Source: CATQHQ01 sp965243805 (GTDB lineage: Bacteria; Gemmatimonadota; Gemmatimonadetes; Longimicrobiales; Gaopeijiaceae). Taken from it: 64,000 bases of DNA. The notes beneath the pieces are model-generated. The model was not told the origin of the DNA. It was given only the letters and a program-made list of their open reading frames with translations, and did not search any database. A program made the position numbers and the translations under genes. Below are positions 34,801-43,554 of this stretch, piece by piece; positions within the stretch are counted from its first letter, which is position 1; each line of letters begins with the position of its first letter. Location: NCBI GenBank assembly GCA_965243805.1, contig OZ251577.1, positions 620,001-684,000 on the forward strand, given 5' to 3'.

Positions 34801-37707
34801 CCTGTCGAAGCCCGCCACCACTTCGATCTGGTCGCCCCGCAAGTACGTGCTGTCGCTCACCGGAGTGTTCAGCCAAATCCACTGCACGCGGGGACTGCTG
34901 GTGCGGCCGCCGTCCATCTTCCGAGCCAAATCGGCGGGCACTGCGGCGTGCGACAAGTCCGCGGCCACGGTGTCGCCTGCCAGCGTGATCGAGGCGCCGT
35001 TGGCCGACAGGCTGTTCGCGGCGATGCTGATGCCGTCGGCGTCCCGGTCCGTCTGCTGCACGACGTACTTGAACATTTGGACGGACGGCCTACCGCCGAG
35101 CGGATATGCGTACGCGGCATAGCGTGTGGAGTCCCCGATGGTGAGCGCAAGTCGAGGTAGGCCGTTCGTTGTGGTTACCGCGACATCACGGTCGAAGACC
35201 ACGAGCATGTAGAACCTCTCATGCCGCGTGTAGGTGCTGTCGTTGGACGGGTTGCGACCGAACTCTATCCACCGCACTCGCGGAGGACCGACCACGCGCC
35301 CGTCCACCTTTCGCAAGTCGCTCGTTGGCAGCGAATCGTGCGTCAGGACGGCAAGCGCTTCATCGTCCTTGCCCGTGATCGAGCCGCCGTTGGTCGACAA
35401 CGCATTGGCCGCGATGCCGATGCCGTCTTCATCCAGATCGCTCTGCTGCACGACGTACGCGAAGGACATCTGGGTCCGCAGGACATGCTGGTGAAGGAAG
35501 GCAGCCCGACGCTTGTTCGTTCCGATGCCGACCTCTACGTAGGGCCTCCCGCTGGTCGTGTCCACCGCTACGTCCCGGTCGAAGGAGACGGTCACTTCAA
35601 TCCGATCGCCCCGCAGATACGTGGTGCCGCTTGGCGGAGCGTTGAACCACATCCACCGCACGCGGGGGCTGCTGGTCCGGCTCCCGTCCACCTTCCGGGC
35701 CAAATCGGCGGGCACCGGATCGTGCGACAAGTCCGCGGCCACGGTGTCGCTTGCCAGCGTGATCGTGGCTCCATTGGCCGACAAGCTGTTCGCGGCAATG
35801 CTGATGCCGTCCGTGTCCCGGTCCGTCTGCTGCACCACGTAGGTGAACACTTGGAGCGACGGCTCAGTGGCAGACGAATATGCATAGGTGGCGTAACGCG
35901 TCGAGCCCCCAATGGTCAGCGCGAGGCGGGGCCCGCCGGTGGTCTTCGCCACCGCGACGTCGCGGTCGAAGCGGACGTTCACGTAGAACCTCTCGTGCCG
36001 CGTGTACGTGCTGTCGGTGGCTGAGTTCGGACTGAAGACGATCGACTGCACTCGGGGCGCCTCGGTCCGGCTCCCGTCCACCTTGCGCGAGGGATCGGTG
36101 GGCACCGAGTCGTGCGAAAGGTCCGCGGCGACGCTGTTGTCGGCAAGGGCCCGGATCGTGACTCCGCGCGGCGCCGACAGCGCGTTTGCAGGAACGCTGA
36201 TGCCGTCCGCGTCCCGGTCTTCCGCCTGCACCACGTACTCGAACGTCGGACCCCAGGAGTTGGACGACTTGGCCGCCAAGCGTCGGGTCTGCGTGCCGAT
36301 CTTCAGCTCCAACTGCGGCTTGCCCGTGACGACCACCTGTTTGTGGAAGATCGCCCGGAGTTGTATCTTTTCGCCGCGCGTGAAGGTCTCACCGTTCGCC
36401 GGCGAACTGTTCGCCAAGCTGACCCGGACCCGTGGCGTCGGAGTCAGGTTGCCGTCCACCTTGAAGTCTGCGTCCGCCGCAAGCCCATTGTGGTTCAGCC
36501 TCGCGTTCGTGATGCCGTCCGCAGCCTTCAGGGTACCGCCGTTCAGGTCCAGCGATCCGCTTGGAATGCTCACGCCGTCCGGGTCCTTGACCCCCGGCGG
36601 CACCGCGAAGGGGAAGACTACCATGCGGCGTTGCGGTCCGAGGGCCGGCCTGGCGGCTACCTGCAGGGTGTCCGTGCCGACGACCAGCGGCACGCGCGGT
36701 TGCCCCGTCTTCGTCAGCATCTGGTCGAAGTGCGCCCGGATCCAGAAGAGCTCCCCCAACTTGTAGACGGCGTTCGGCGGTGCGGAGTACAACGGCGAAG
36801 CGAAGAACTCCATGCGCACGATCCGGGGCCGGCCATCCACCTTTTGCGTGGTCGCCGCGCCAACCGGGGCGTGGGTCAGCTCCGCCGCCGTCGCGGTGTC
36901 GATTGAGGCTTTGATCGCACCACCGTTCAGCGTGAGCGCATTGGCCGCGATGCTCGTTCCGTCCGAGTCCAGGTCCGCCGGCTGCACCGTGTAGGTGAAC
37001 TCCAAGCCGGTACGGGCGCGAGTCCGACTTGCATCAATGTCCGCTCGGCGACGGGTCGTGCCAATGGTGAGCTCCAGTTGGGGCGTTCCTCCTGCCGTGT
37101 CCACCACGACACGCCGGTTGAAGACAACCTGGACGCGGATCTCTTGGTTGTAGAAGTAGGTGTCGCCGTCGGGCGGCAACCCGGCAAATGCGACTCTGCG
37201 AATACTGGGCGACCGAAACTTGCTGCCGTCCACCTTGCGCGCCGCACCGCCCGCCACTGCGGCGTGGGCAATGATCGCGTCCGTCGTGCCGTCGTCCTTG
37301 GCCTTGATCACGGCCCCGTTCAGCTTCAGTGCGTCTGCCGCAACGCTCACGCCGTCCGCGTCCGTGTCGTCGGACTGCACCGTGTAAGAAAAGTCCAGCC
37401 GGTTGAGCTTCGATGCGACCAAGCGTGCCCGCCGGATCGTCGTCCCGACAGTCAGCTCCACGTAGGGCTTGCCGTTCGTCGTGGTTGCCACAATGTGCTT
37501 CGTGAATGCGACGCGCACCCTGACGGCTTCGCCCCGGAAGTACGTGCTGTCGCCGGCACTCAGGCCGAGGAAGACGATGCGTTCCACTGTCGGCGCCCTC
37601 GACTGGCCATCGGCCTTGTCTGGAGCCGCCATCCCCGTGAACCCCACCACCGACGCGGCAACCAAGAAGGTCCCCAAGGAGCGGCGCACTCTGGAGGCGA
37701 AGATCAT
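31828..37707 (-). CDS. Giant repeat autotransporter-type surface protein
   Basis: About 1,959 residues if started at ATG 37707, which gives a signal peptide (MIFASRVRRSLGTFLVAASV). The passenger has ten SwmB-like repeats of about 120-130 residues, each with TYxRGexI, xVxLTIGxxxRxA, VVQxxDxDxDGISIAANAL and KVDGSR landmarks. Next comes an Ig/cadherin-like domain (about 1335-1420, PHFRDPDGDELVYSAV). From about residue 1590 the C-terminus reads as an autotransporter-like beta-barrel (WTFWGRTGAGGF, YVGADYRFGSGPLVGLALS), ending VHFR. The ATG at 37791 is an alternative start, and no clear ribosome-binding site supports either. It shares its barrel with the protein at 55376. Adhesion or surface display is the likely role. 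Confidence 0.85.
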   Translation of the reverse strand: MIFASRVRRSLGTFLVAASVVGFTGMAAPDKADGQSRAPTVERIVFLGLSAGDSTYFRGEAVRVRVAFTKHIVATTTNGKPYVELTVGTTIRRARLVASKLNRLDFSYTVQSDDTDADGVSVAADALKLNGAVIKAKDDGTTDAIIAHAAVAGGAARKVDGSKFRSPSIRRVAFAGLPPDGDTYFYNQEIRVQVVFNRRVVVDTAGGTPQLELTIGTTRRRADIDASRTRARTGLEFTYTVQPADLDSDGTSIAANALTLNGGAIKASIDTATAAELTHAPVGAATTQKVDGRPRIVRMEFFASPLYSAPPNAVYKLGELFWIRAHFDQMLTKTGQPRVPLVVGTDTLQVAARPALGPQRRMVVFPFAVPPGVKDPDGVSIPSGSLDLNGGTLKAADGITNARLNHNGLAADADFKVDGNLTPTPRVRVSLANSSPANGETFTRGEKIQLRAIFHKQVVVTGKPQLELKIGTQTRRLAAKSSNSWGPTFEYVVQAEDRDADGISVPANALSAPRGVTIRALADNSVAADLSHDSVPTDPSRKVDGSRTEAPRVQSIVFSPNSATDSTYTRHERFYVNVRFDRDVAVAKTTGGPRLALTIGGSTRYATYAYSSATEPSLQVFTYVVQQTDRDTDGISIAANSLSANGATITLASDTVAADLSHDPVPADLARKVDGSRTSSPRVRWMWFNAPPSGTTYLRGDRIEVTVSFDRDVAVDTTSGRPYVEVGIGTNKRRAAFLHQHVLRTQMSFAYVVQQSDLDEDGIGIAANALSTNGGSITGKDDEALAVLTHDSLPTSDLRKVDGRVVGPPRVRWIEFGRNPSNDSTYTRHERFYMLVVFDRDVAVTTTNGLPRLALTIGDSTRYAAYAYPLGGRPSVQMFKYVVQQTDRDADGISIAANSLSANGASITLAGDTVAADLSHAAVPADLARKMDGGRTSSPRVQWIWLNTPVSDSTYLRGDQIEVVAGFDRAVAVDTTSGKPYVEIGIGAHSRRAAFLRQPSDKTKVNFGYVVQASDRDSTGIGIAANAMSANGGSIALVNAPNVSAVLAHDALPASASRKVDGRTARVPRVRKVDISPKPASDSTYTRHERFYVNVHFDREVTVTTTNGRPRIALTIGESTRYATYAYPYYYEPSIQIFTYLVQQTDRDADGISIAADALSANGGLITLAGDTVAAELSHDPVPADSALKMDGSRTRSPRVRWLWVAPPASGDTYVRGNQIQVTMAFDHDMVVDTTGGKPYVEIDIGAHKRRAAFLYQHSNKSEMSFGYVVQQADRDADGISIAADALSANGGSITLLGVPTVPAVLAHDSVPASALHKVDGSRTSGSGGPEANRAPEVAAPMEPKTIEIGSEPAAEDLSPHFRDPDGDELVYSAVSAAKEVAEVVVAGDALTIRPRAVGQSIVTVRATDPSGAQAEQDFLLTVETSRSDRARIMKRSLAAFGRAVGAETVDAISGRLGTGNRPRPLGDAHLELGGRSVSCDATPGGDGCGLAGLARQASWLLGLRTSPGAGRLASALRAATRGGIGADAARELASVFGPDRSVLANGARRDADAGWGRLVSLDPMSRRELLSRASFRFSPGGGTQGSATGWTFWGRTGAGGFKERPDDDLALDGAVRSAYVGADYRFGSGPLVGLALSRTTSAVGFESGINGQGTVDARLTGVHPYVQWSPRPGLSVWGLLGAGLGSAEVSEDATGERFDASLRMAVTAAGARQQVVGVLAFKADAFAVRTSAGETGDLTGVAASAQRLRLAPEVVGSWAASAQSTIRSRFELGMRFDGGDAETGIGAEAGAELAYAHESIGLTVGAHGRMLVAHQAKSFEDWGASVSVRLQPSREEGGLSFKLEPTWGNAASRMDKLWRDGTFGGPKAVRPPPSRFEVDASYAVVLRDFGQIAPFGRWTTEGDAGRHVNVGFRLSLLDAADGPASGFQATVDLFGVQASGGTKPASRRFGVQGAVHFR
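33735..36070. repeat. Three two-domain superrepeats of about 775 bp inside the giant autotransporter
   Basis: Passenger repeats 5 to 10 alternate between a TYTRHERFYV type and a TYLRGD(R/Q)IEV type. The TYTRH landmarks recur near 36001, 35227 and 34450, spaced 774 and 777 bases (258-259 codons). The unit of duplication was therefore a pair of domains, not single domains. Copies remain clearly alignable, so fairly recent expansion or gene conversion is likely. Confidence 0.8.
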
Positions 37708-37876
37708 GCGAATCGGAGTCGGCAAGGCGAGCAAGGCACGCACCAAGGTATCAGCACGGCTTCCCTTGCGGTAGCCGCCGTTCTGTCCCATGGTGCCCCA
37801 ACAAGTCGCGGTGCTCGGGCAAGAAGCCTCGCCCGCCGCCGGACCGTGCCCCAGCAACCCGCAACCGGGAGACGCC

Positions 37877-38346
<470 letters not shown>

Positions 38347-38350
<4 letters not shown>

Positions 38351-40743
38351 GCGGGAGCAACAACGGCGGCACGAACGGCCGCGCCGGCACCGGCACCGGC
38401 ATCGGTGCCTCCGTCAAGCGCAAGGAAGACGCACGCTTCCTCACGGGACGGGGCCGCTACACCGACGACATCAACCTCCCCGGGCAGCTCCACGCCCACA
38501 TCCTCCGCTCCCCCGTGGCCCACGCCGAGATCGGCGGGATCGACGCCGAAGAGGCGCGCAAAGCGGCAGGGGTCCGTGCGGTCTTCACCGGGGCCGACAT
38601 GGAGGGGGTGGGCGGCATCCCCACGGGCTGGCTGATCCACAGCAAGGACGGCTCGCCGATGGTGGAGCCGGCCCACCCGCCGCTGGCCGTGGGCAAGGTG
38701 CGCTACGTGGGCGACTGCGTGGCGGTGGTGGTCGCCGACACGAAGGAGCAAGCCCGCTCCGCCGCAGCACTAGTGGAGGTGGACTACAACGAGCGCCCGG
38801 CGGTCGCCACGCTGGCCGCCGCCTCGGCGGAGGGCGCGCCCCTGGTCTGGGACGAGGCGCCGGGCAACGTCTGCTACGACTGGGAGGTCGGCGACAAGGC
38901 CGCCGCCGACGCCGCCTTCGACAGCGCAGCGCACGTGGTCTCCATCGACGTGGTGAACCAGCGGCTGGTCCCCAACGCCATCGAGCCCCGAGCGGCACTG
39001 GCCGACTTCGACCCCTCCACCGGCGACTACACCCTCTACACCACCAGCCAGAACCCCCATCTGACGCGGCTGCTGCTGGGCGGCTTCGTGCTGGGACTCC
39101 CGGAGCACAAGTTGCGGGTCGTGGCGCCCGACGTGGGCGGCGGCTTCGGGTCCAAGATCCCCCACTACGCCGAAGAGGCAATCCTGACGTGGACCGCCGG
39201 CAAGCTGGCGCGTCCGGTCAAGTGGACGTGCGACCGCATGGACGCCTTCAACTCGGACACTCACGGCCGCGACCACGAGAGCACGGCGGAGCTGGCGCTG
39301 GACGCAGACGGGACCTTCACCGGCCTTCGGGTCTCCACCACCGCCAACTTGGGCGCCTACCTCTCCACCTTCGCGCCGTGCGTGCCCACCTACCTGTACG
39401 GCATCCTCTTCGCCGGCCCCTACACCACCCCGGCGATCTACTGCGAGGTGAAGGCCCTCTTCACCAACACGGTGCCGGTAGACGCCCTCCGGGGAGCGGG
39501 ACGGCCCGAGGCCACCTACCTGCTGGAGCGACTGGTGGAGAAGGCGGCCCGCGTCACCGGGTTCGACCGGGTGGAGCTGCGGCGTCGCAACTTCATCCGC
39601 GAGTTCCCCTACCAGACGCCGGTCGCCCTCCAGTACGACCAGGGCGACTACGACTCCACGCTGACGCTGGCGCTGGAGGCCGCGGAGTGGGACGACTTCG
39701 AGGCCCGGCGGGAGGAAGCCGCCGCCCGAGGCAAGCTGCGGGGGATCGGCGTGTCCACCTTCATCGAGGCGTGCGGAATCGCGCCGTCGGCGGTGGTGGG
39801 ATCGCTGGGCGCCCGTGCGGGGCTGTACGAATCCGGCAGCGTGCGGGTGCACCCGACGGGCTCGGTCACGGTCTTCACCGGCACGCACAGCCATGGACAG
39901 GGCCACGAGACCACATTCGCCCAGATCGTCTCCGAGCTGCTCGGCGTGGAGTTCGATGCGGTGGAGGTGGTCCACGGGGACTCGGCGCGGATCCCCTTCG
40001 GGATGGGCACCTACGGCTCCCGCTCCCTGGCGGTGGGCGGCGCGGCGATCTGCAAGGCGGTGGACAAGGTGGTCGCCAAGGGGAAGAAGATCGCCGCCCA
40101 CATGATGGAGGCGTCGGAGGAAGACGTGGAGTTCGCCGAGGGCACGTTCACGGTGAAGGGCACCGACCGCTCCCGCACCATCGGCGAGGTCGCCCTGACG
40201 GCCTACGTGCCTCACAACTACCCGGAGGGGCTGGAGCCGGGGTTGGAGGAGACGGCGTTCTACGACCCCCTCAACTTCACCTTCCCGGCCGGAACCCATG
40301 TCGCCGAAGTGGAGATCGACCCGGAGACGGGCGAAGTGGAGCTGGCGCGGGTGGCCTGCGCCGACGACGTGGGGCGGATCATCAACCCCATGATCGTGGC
40401 GGGGCAGCTCCACGGCGGGCTGGCCCACGGGATCGGCCAAGCGCTTCTGGAGGAGTGCCGGTACGAGGAGAGCGGACAGCCGACGACGGCTTCGTTCATG
40501 AACTACGCCATCCCGCGGGCGGCGGACCTTCCCTCCTTCGACCTGCGTCACAACACCACGCTCTGCACTCACAACCCGTTGGGCGCCAAGGGCGTGGGCG
40601 AAGTGGGGTCGATCGGCGTGCCACCGGCGGTGATCAACGCGGTGCTGGACGCGCTCCGGCCCGTGGGAGTGACCGAGATCGACATGCCCGCCACGCCCCA
40701 GCGCGTGTGGCAGGCGATTCAGGACGCGAAGGCGGCGGCGTAG
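38347..40743 (+). CDS. Form II CO-dehydrogenase-like molybdopterin large subunit
   Basis: A 798-residue catalytic subunit. The active-site loop reads VDALRGAGRPEA (about 378-389), the form II signature AYRGAGR in variant form, and lacks the Cys of form I CO dehydrogenase (AYxCSFR). The cofactor-binding VGGGFGSK is near residue 265 and the catalytic Glu in GAKGVGEVGS is at about 752. Form II enzymes are often not true CO oxidisers, so the substrate could be another small carbonyl, aromatic or nicotinate-like compound. It sits between the 2Fe-2S and FAD subunit genes with no maturation genes (coxDEF-like) in view. The N-terminal 20 residues are Gly/Thr-rich and unlike the family. Confidence 0.9.
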
Positions 40744-40781
40744 CGCGACACCAGAGACCAGAAATCCAAGGAGACGCGACA

Positions 40782-41579
40782 GTGGAGGACTTCCAGTACC
40801 ACGCCCCTACATCTGTGGACGACGCCGTGAGCCTGCTCCGGGACGGCGAGGACGGCAAGGTGATGGCCGGCGGGATGAGCCTGCTGCCCATGATGAAGCT
40901 CGGGCTGGCGGCACCGGGCGGCTTGGTGTCGCTGGCGAAGGTGTCCGGGCTGGACGGGATCGCGGACAGCGGCGACGAGATCGAGATCGGCGCGCTGTGC
41001 ACCCACGCCCAGGTGGCGGCGTCGGAGACTGTGCGGGAGCGCATTCCGGCCCTGGCCGCGATGGCGGACGGGATCGGGGACGCCCAGGTGCGCAACCGGG
41101 GGACGATGGGCGGCTCGGTGGCCCACAACGACCCGGCCGCCGACTACCCTGCGGCGTGCCTGGCCCTGGGGGCAACGATCGCCACCGACCGTCGCCAGAT
41201 CGCCGCAGACGACTTCTTCCAGGGCATGTTTCTGACCCCCCTGGAGGAGGACGAGGTGATCACGGCGGTGCGCTTCCCCGTGCCGACCCGGGCCGGCTGG
41301 GCCAAGTTCGCCAACCCGGCCTCCAAGTACGCCGTGGCGGGAGTGATGGCGGCCGACGGGCCGGCGGGCGTCCGCGTGGCAGTGACCGGCGCGTCGGGGG
41401 ACGGCGTCTTCCGCGTGGCCGAGATGGAGGCGGCTCTGGCCAAGTCGTTCAAGGGGGCGTCGGTGGCAGGCGTCTCCGTGCCTGCCGACGACATGCTCTC
41501 CGACAACGCCGCCAGCGCCAAGTACCGCGCCCACCTGGTGACGGTGATGGCCAAGCGGGCCGTGGAGGCCTGCGGGTAG
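40782..41579 (+). CDS. FAD subunit of CO-dehydrogenase-like enzyme
   Basis: A 265-residue CoxM-type subunit starting at GTG 40782, with AAGGAG eight bases upstream. FAD-binding landmarks are AGGMSLLPMMKLGLA (about 31-45) and QVRNRGTMGGSVAHNDPAADYP (about 104-125). It lacks the cysteine insert present in the paralog at 27587. Gene order here is small, large, medium, unlike the M-S-L order of classical cox operons. It is the last gene before the convergent Fic gene, which ends 17 bases away. Confidence 0.9.
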   Translation: MEDFQYHAPTSVDDAVSLLRDGEDGKVMAGGMSLLPMMKLGLAAPGGLVSLAKVSGLDGIADSGDEIEIGALCTHAQVAASETVRERIPALAAMADGIGDAQVRNRGTMGGSVAHNDPAADYPAACLALGATIATDRRQIAADDFFQGMFLTPLEEDEVITAVRFPVPTRAGWAKFANPASKYAVAGVMAADGPAGVRVAVTGASGDGVFRVAEMEAALAKSFKGASVAGVSVPADDMLSDNAASAKYRAHLVTVMAKRAVEACG

Positions 41580-41596
41580 CGCGACTGGGGCCAGGC

Positions 41597-42964
41597 CTAC
41601 TCTCTCCCGCCGCCACCCAACGCCGTCCTGCCGCCACCGCCCAACGCCGCCAGCCGCCTCTCCAGCTTCTCGGGGGCCCCGAAGACGTAGGTTCGCCCTT
41701 CCTGCCACTTCGACAGCAGGTTGAAGTCGGCCAGCTCCAGGAGGTCGGTGCGCGCCGTGTCGTACGCGACGCCATGGCTGCGTCCGTGAGCGCGAATCAG
41801 GTAGCGAGCGCCCGGATGCCGGACGGCGTGCGCCAGCAGGGCCTTCTGCCGGTGGTTGAATCGGGCGGACCGGGCGAGAAGCTTGTCGAGTGCCCGGCGC
41901 TGCGCAACCTTGCGGTTCAGGTAGCGGTTCAGCTCGTCGATCGCCCGGCGGATCACATCCAGCTGGTAGACGATGAAGTACGTGAGGTCGTTCCCGTCGG
42001 ACTCGGTGTGCAGGAAGGCCCGTCCGTAGTCGCCCGGCTCCCGTCGCAAGATGCGCGAGATGGAGAGGTACTCGGCGAGCCCGTAGTCCTGGGAAAGCAG
42101 CGACCAGTAGAAGATGGCCCGGGCGGTGCGACCGTTGCCGTCGACGAACGGGTGGTCATGGCCGATCCAGAAGTGCAGCACGATCGCTCGCAGGACAGGA
42201 TGCAGGAAGGGCTCCTCGGGCCGGTCCCGGGCGTTGGCGAATCGGCACATGGCTTCAAGACGCTCCTGAAGTTCATGAGCCGGCGGAGGACGGTGGAGAA
42301 CGGTTCCGTATCGGTCCATCACCAGAATGTGGTCCGATTCGCTGCGAAGGCGGCCAACCTTGTCCGGGTCTCGGAGGGTGTCTTGGGCAACCGTGCGGTG
42401 AAGATCGAACACCATCTCGGGTGTCAGGGCCTGAGCTGTGTTGCGCTTCACTAACCTCATGGCCTGGAAGTTGTTCAAGATCATCCGTTCGCCGTGGTCG
42501 ATGGGCCTGCGCCCCGACCGCAGCATCTCCCGGGCGACCTTGGAGGTCGTCGCGGCTCCCTCCAGCTGACTGCTGGTGATCGCCTCTTCCATGAGCGAGT
42601 CGAAGACGTACTGATCCCGCGTGTTCGAGTTCGCGACTTCCTCTCCGATCTGCACTCGTCCGCTGGCGAACTGGTCGATCTGGTGGACCAGTCGCAGGAC
42701 GGGGTCCGGCATTCCAAAGAGAAACGGAGCCCCCTGGACATCGCGAAGCGGGACCGGGTTCAGCAGCCGGTTGCGCGCCAGCCTGATTCCCAGCCACCAT
42801 TCTTCTGACGAGAGACCTTGAGGGGGGGCGAGCCGGATCACCGTGTCCCACGGGGCATATTCTCCGCGGACCAGAGGGGAAACCCCGACGATTCGTGCGA
42901 CTCTGTCCGGATCCATCCCGTGGAGGAGATTCTCGACCGATGGAGGCGTTAGCGGCTGTCTCAT
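41597..42964 (-). CDS. Fic-domain AMPylase-type protein, class II
   Basis: A 455-residue protein. The core motif is HPFVDGNGRTAR (about 271-282), a complete Fic active site for transfer of AMP or another nucleotide to a target hydroxyl. The inhibitory helix motif SSQLEG is at about 131-136, upstream of the core, defining class II (self-inhibited by its own N-terminal helix). The C-terminal part (about 365-445) reads as a winged-helix domain (NHRQKALLAHAVRHPGARYL). The tail is Gly-rich and encoded by a short repeat. The promoter region contains a palindrome, so autoregulation by the winged helix is likely. Start ATG 42964. Confidence 0.92.
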   Translation of the reverse strand: MRQPLTPPSVENLLHGMDPDRVARIVGVSPLVRGEYAPWDTVIRLAPPQGLSSEEWWLGIRLARNRLLNPVPLRDVQGAPFLFGMPDPVLRLVHQIDQFASGRVQIGEEVANSNTRDQYVFDSLMEEAITSSQLEGAATTSKVAREMLRSGRRPIDHGERMILNNFQAMRLVKRNTAQALTPEMVFDLHRTVAQDTLRDPDKVGRLRSESDHILVMDRYGTVLHRPPPAHELQERLEAMCRFANARDRPEEPFLHPVLRAIVLHFWIGHDHPFVDGNGRTARAIFYWSLLSQDYGLAEYLSISRILRREPGDYGRAFLHTESDGNDLTYFIVYQLDVIRRAIDELNRYLNRKVAQRRALDKLLARSARFNHRQKALLAHAVRHPGARYLIRAHGRSHGVAYDTARTDLLELADFNLLSKWQEGRTYVFGAPEKLERRLAALGGGGRTALGGGGRE

Positions 42965-42992
42965 TTTGGTCTCTCGTTTGAATACCGATTGT

Positions 42993-43017
42993 CTACCAAT
43001 CTATACCGATTTGGTAG
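42993..43017 (-). promoter_or_regulatory. Palindromic operator over the likely fic promoter
   Basis: CTACCAA (42993-42999) and TTGGTAG (43011-43017) form a perfect 7-base inverted repeat with an 11-base spacer. The spacer includes TCTATA, read on the minus strand as TATAGA, a possible -10 box 36 bases before the Fic ATG. A further TACCGATT direct repeat flanks it (42983 and 43004). A regulator, perhaps the Fic winged helix itself, could bind here. The -35 box is not recognisable. Confidence 0.4.
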
Positions 43018-43166
43018 TCCCCGGCGAACTCCGCAGGCGGCCGCCTCGGGGGGCAACTGCCAGGGTCCACTGGAGCATGAGTACCGTTTTTGATATGCCA
43101 ACTCTTGGACGGCAGGCATCTATCCAATATCGCAGCAGTACTCACCGCTTCAACAGGAGATGCATC

Positions 43167-43373
43167 ATGAAGACGTTCGAAAAGTTCCTCCAGATCATCC
43201 TGGCCGCCGTGGAGTCGCTGGCTCACAGCGTGTCCGCACGGATCGGCGCTGGCCGGACGAAGGTGGCATGGTCCGTCGCGACCGTCCTCGTCGCGAGCCA
43301 GCGGGTGCAGTCACACCTCAACTACATTGAGGCAGGCTTGGCAGAGTTGGACGCCGACGGAGTAGAATGGTGA
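43167..43373 (+). CDS. Small hypothetical protein
   Basis: A 68-residue ORF with AGGAG nine bases before the ATG: MKTFEKFLQIILAAVESLAH ... GLAELDADGVEW. The first 20 residues form an amphipathic helix and there is no known motif. It is divergent from fic across a 200-base gap that carries the fic operator. The stop is a single TGA; the same frame continues as a membrane segment (next entry), so the pair may once have been one gene. Confidence 0.5.
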   Translation: MKTFEKFLQIILAAVESLAHSVSARIGAGRTKVAWSVATVLVASQRVQSHLNYIEAGLAELDADGVEW

Positions 43374-43391
43374 GCACTCCACTGGTGGTAT

Positions 43392-43517
43392 GTGATCGCC
43401 ATCGGTGGCGGGTTCTTGGCTGGTCTGGCCTTCTTCGGAATTCCGATGGCGATCGCATACTTCTGCCAACCGGACGACGAAGGGGACCAACCGGACGACG
43501 AAGAGGCGACCACCTAG
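43392..43517 (+). CDS. Tiny transmembrane ORF in frame with the preceding ORF
   Basis: In the same frame as the 43167 ORF but after its TGA, GTG 43392 opens VIAIGGGFLAGLAFFGIPMA, a plausible single membrane helix, followed by an acidic tail with two DD.E blocks and a TAG at 43515. It may be a second small gene, or the C-terminal half of a protein broken by a nonsense mutation. No ribosome-binding site is evident. Only hydrophobicity supports it. Confidence 0.3.
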   Translation: MIAIGGGFLAGLAFFGIPMAIAYFCQPDDEGDQPDDEEATT

Positions 43518-43554
43518 CGAAGTAGGTGGGCCGCCGCTTGGCTTTCGGTCTCGT

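Noticed and set aside
43371..43373. In-frame TGA as a selenocysteine codon or programmed readthrough
   Set aside because: No selenocysteine-insertion hairpin is apparent and there is no sign of a selenoprotein family; nonsense mutation or two small genes is simpler.
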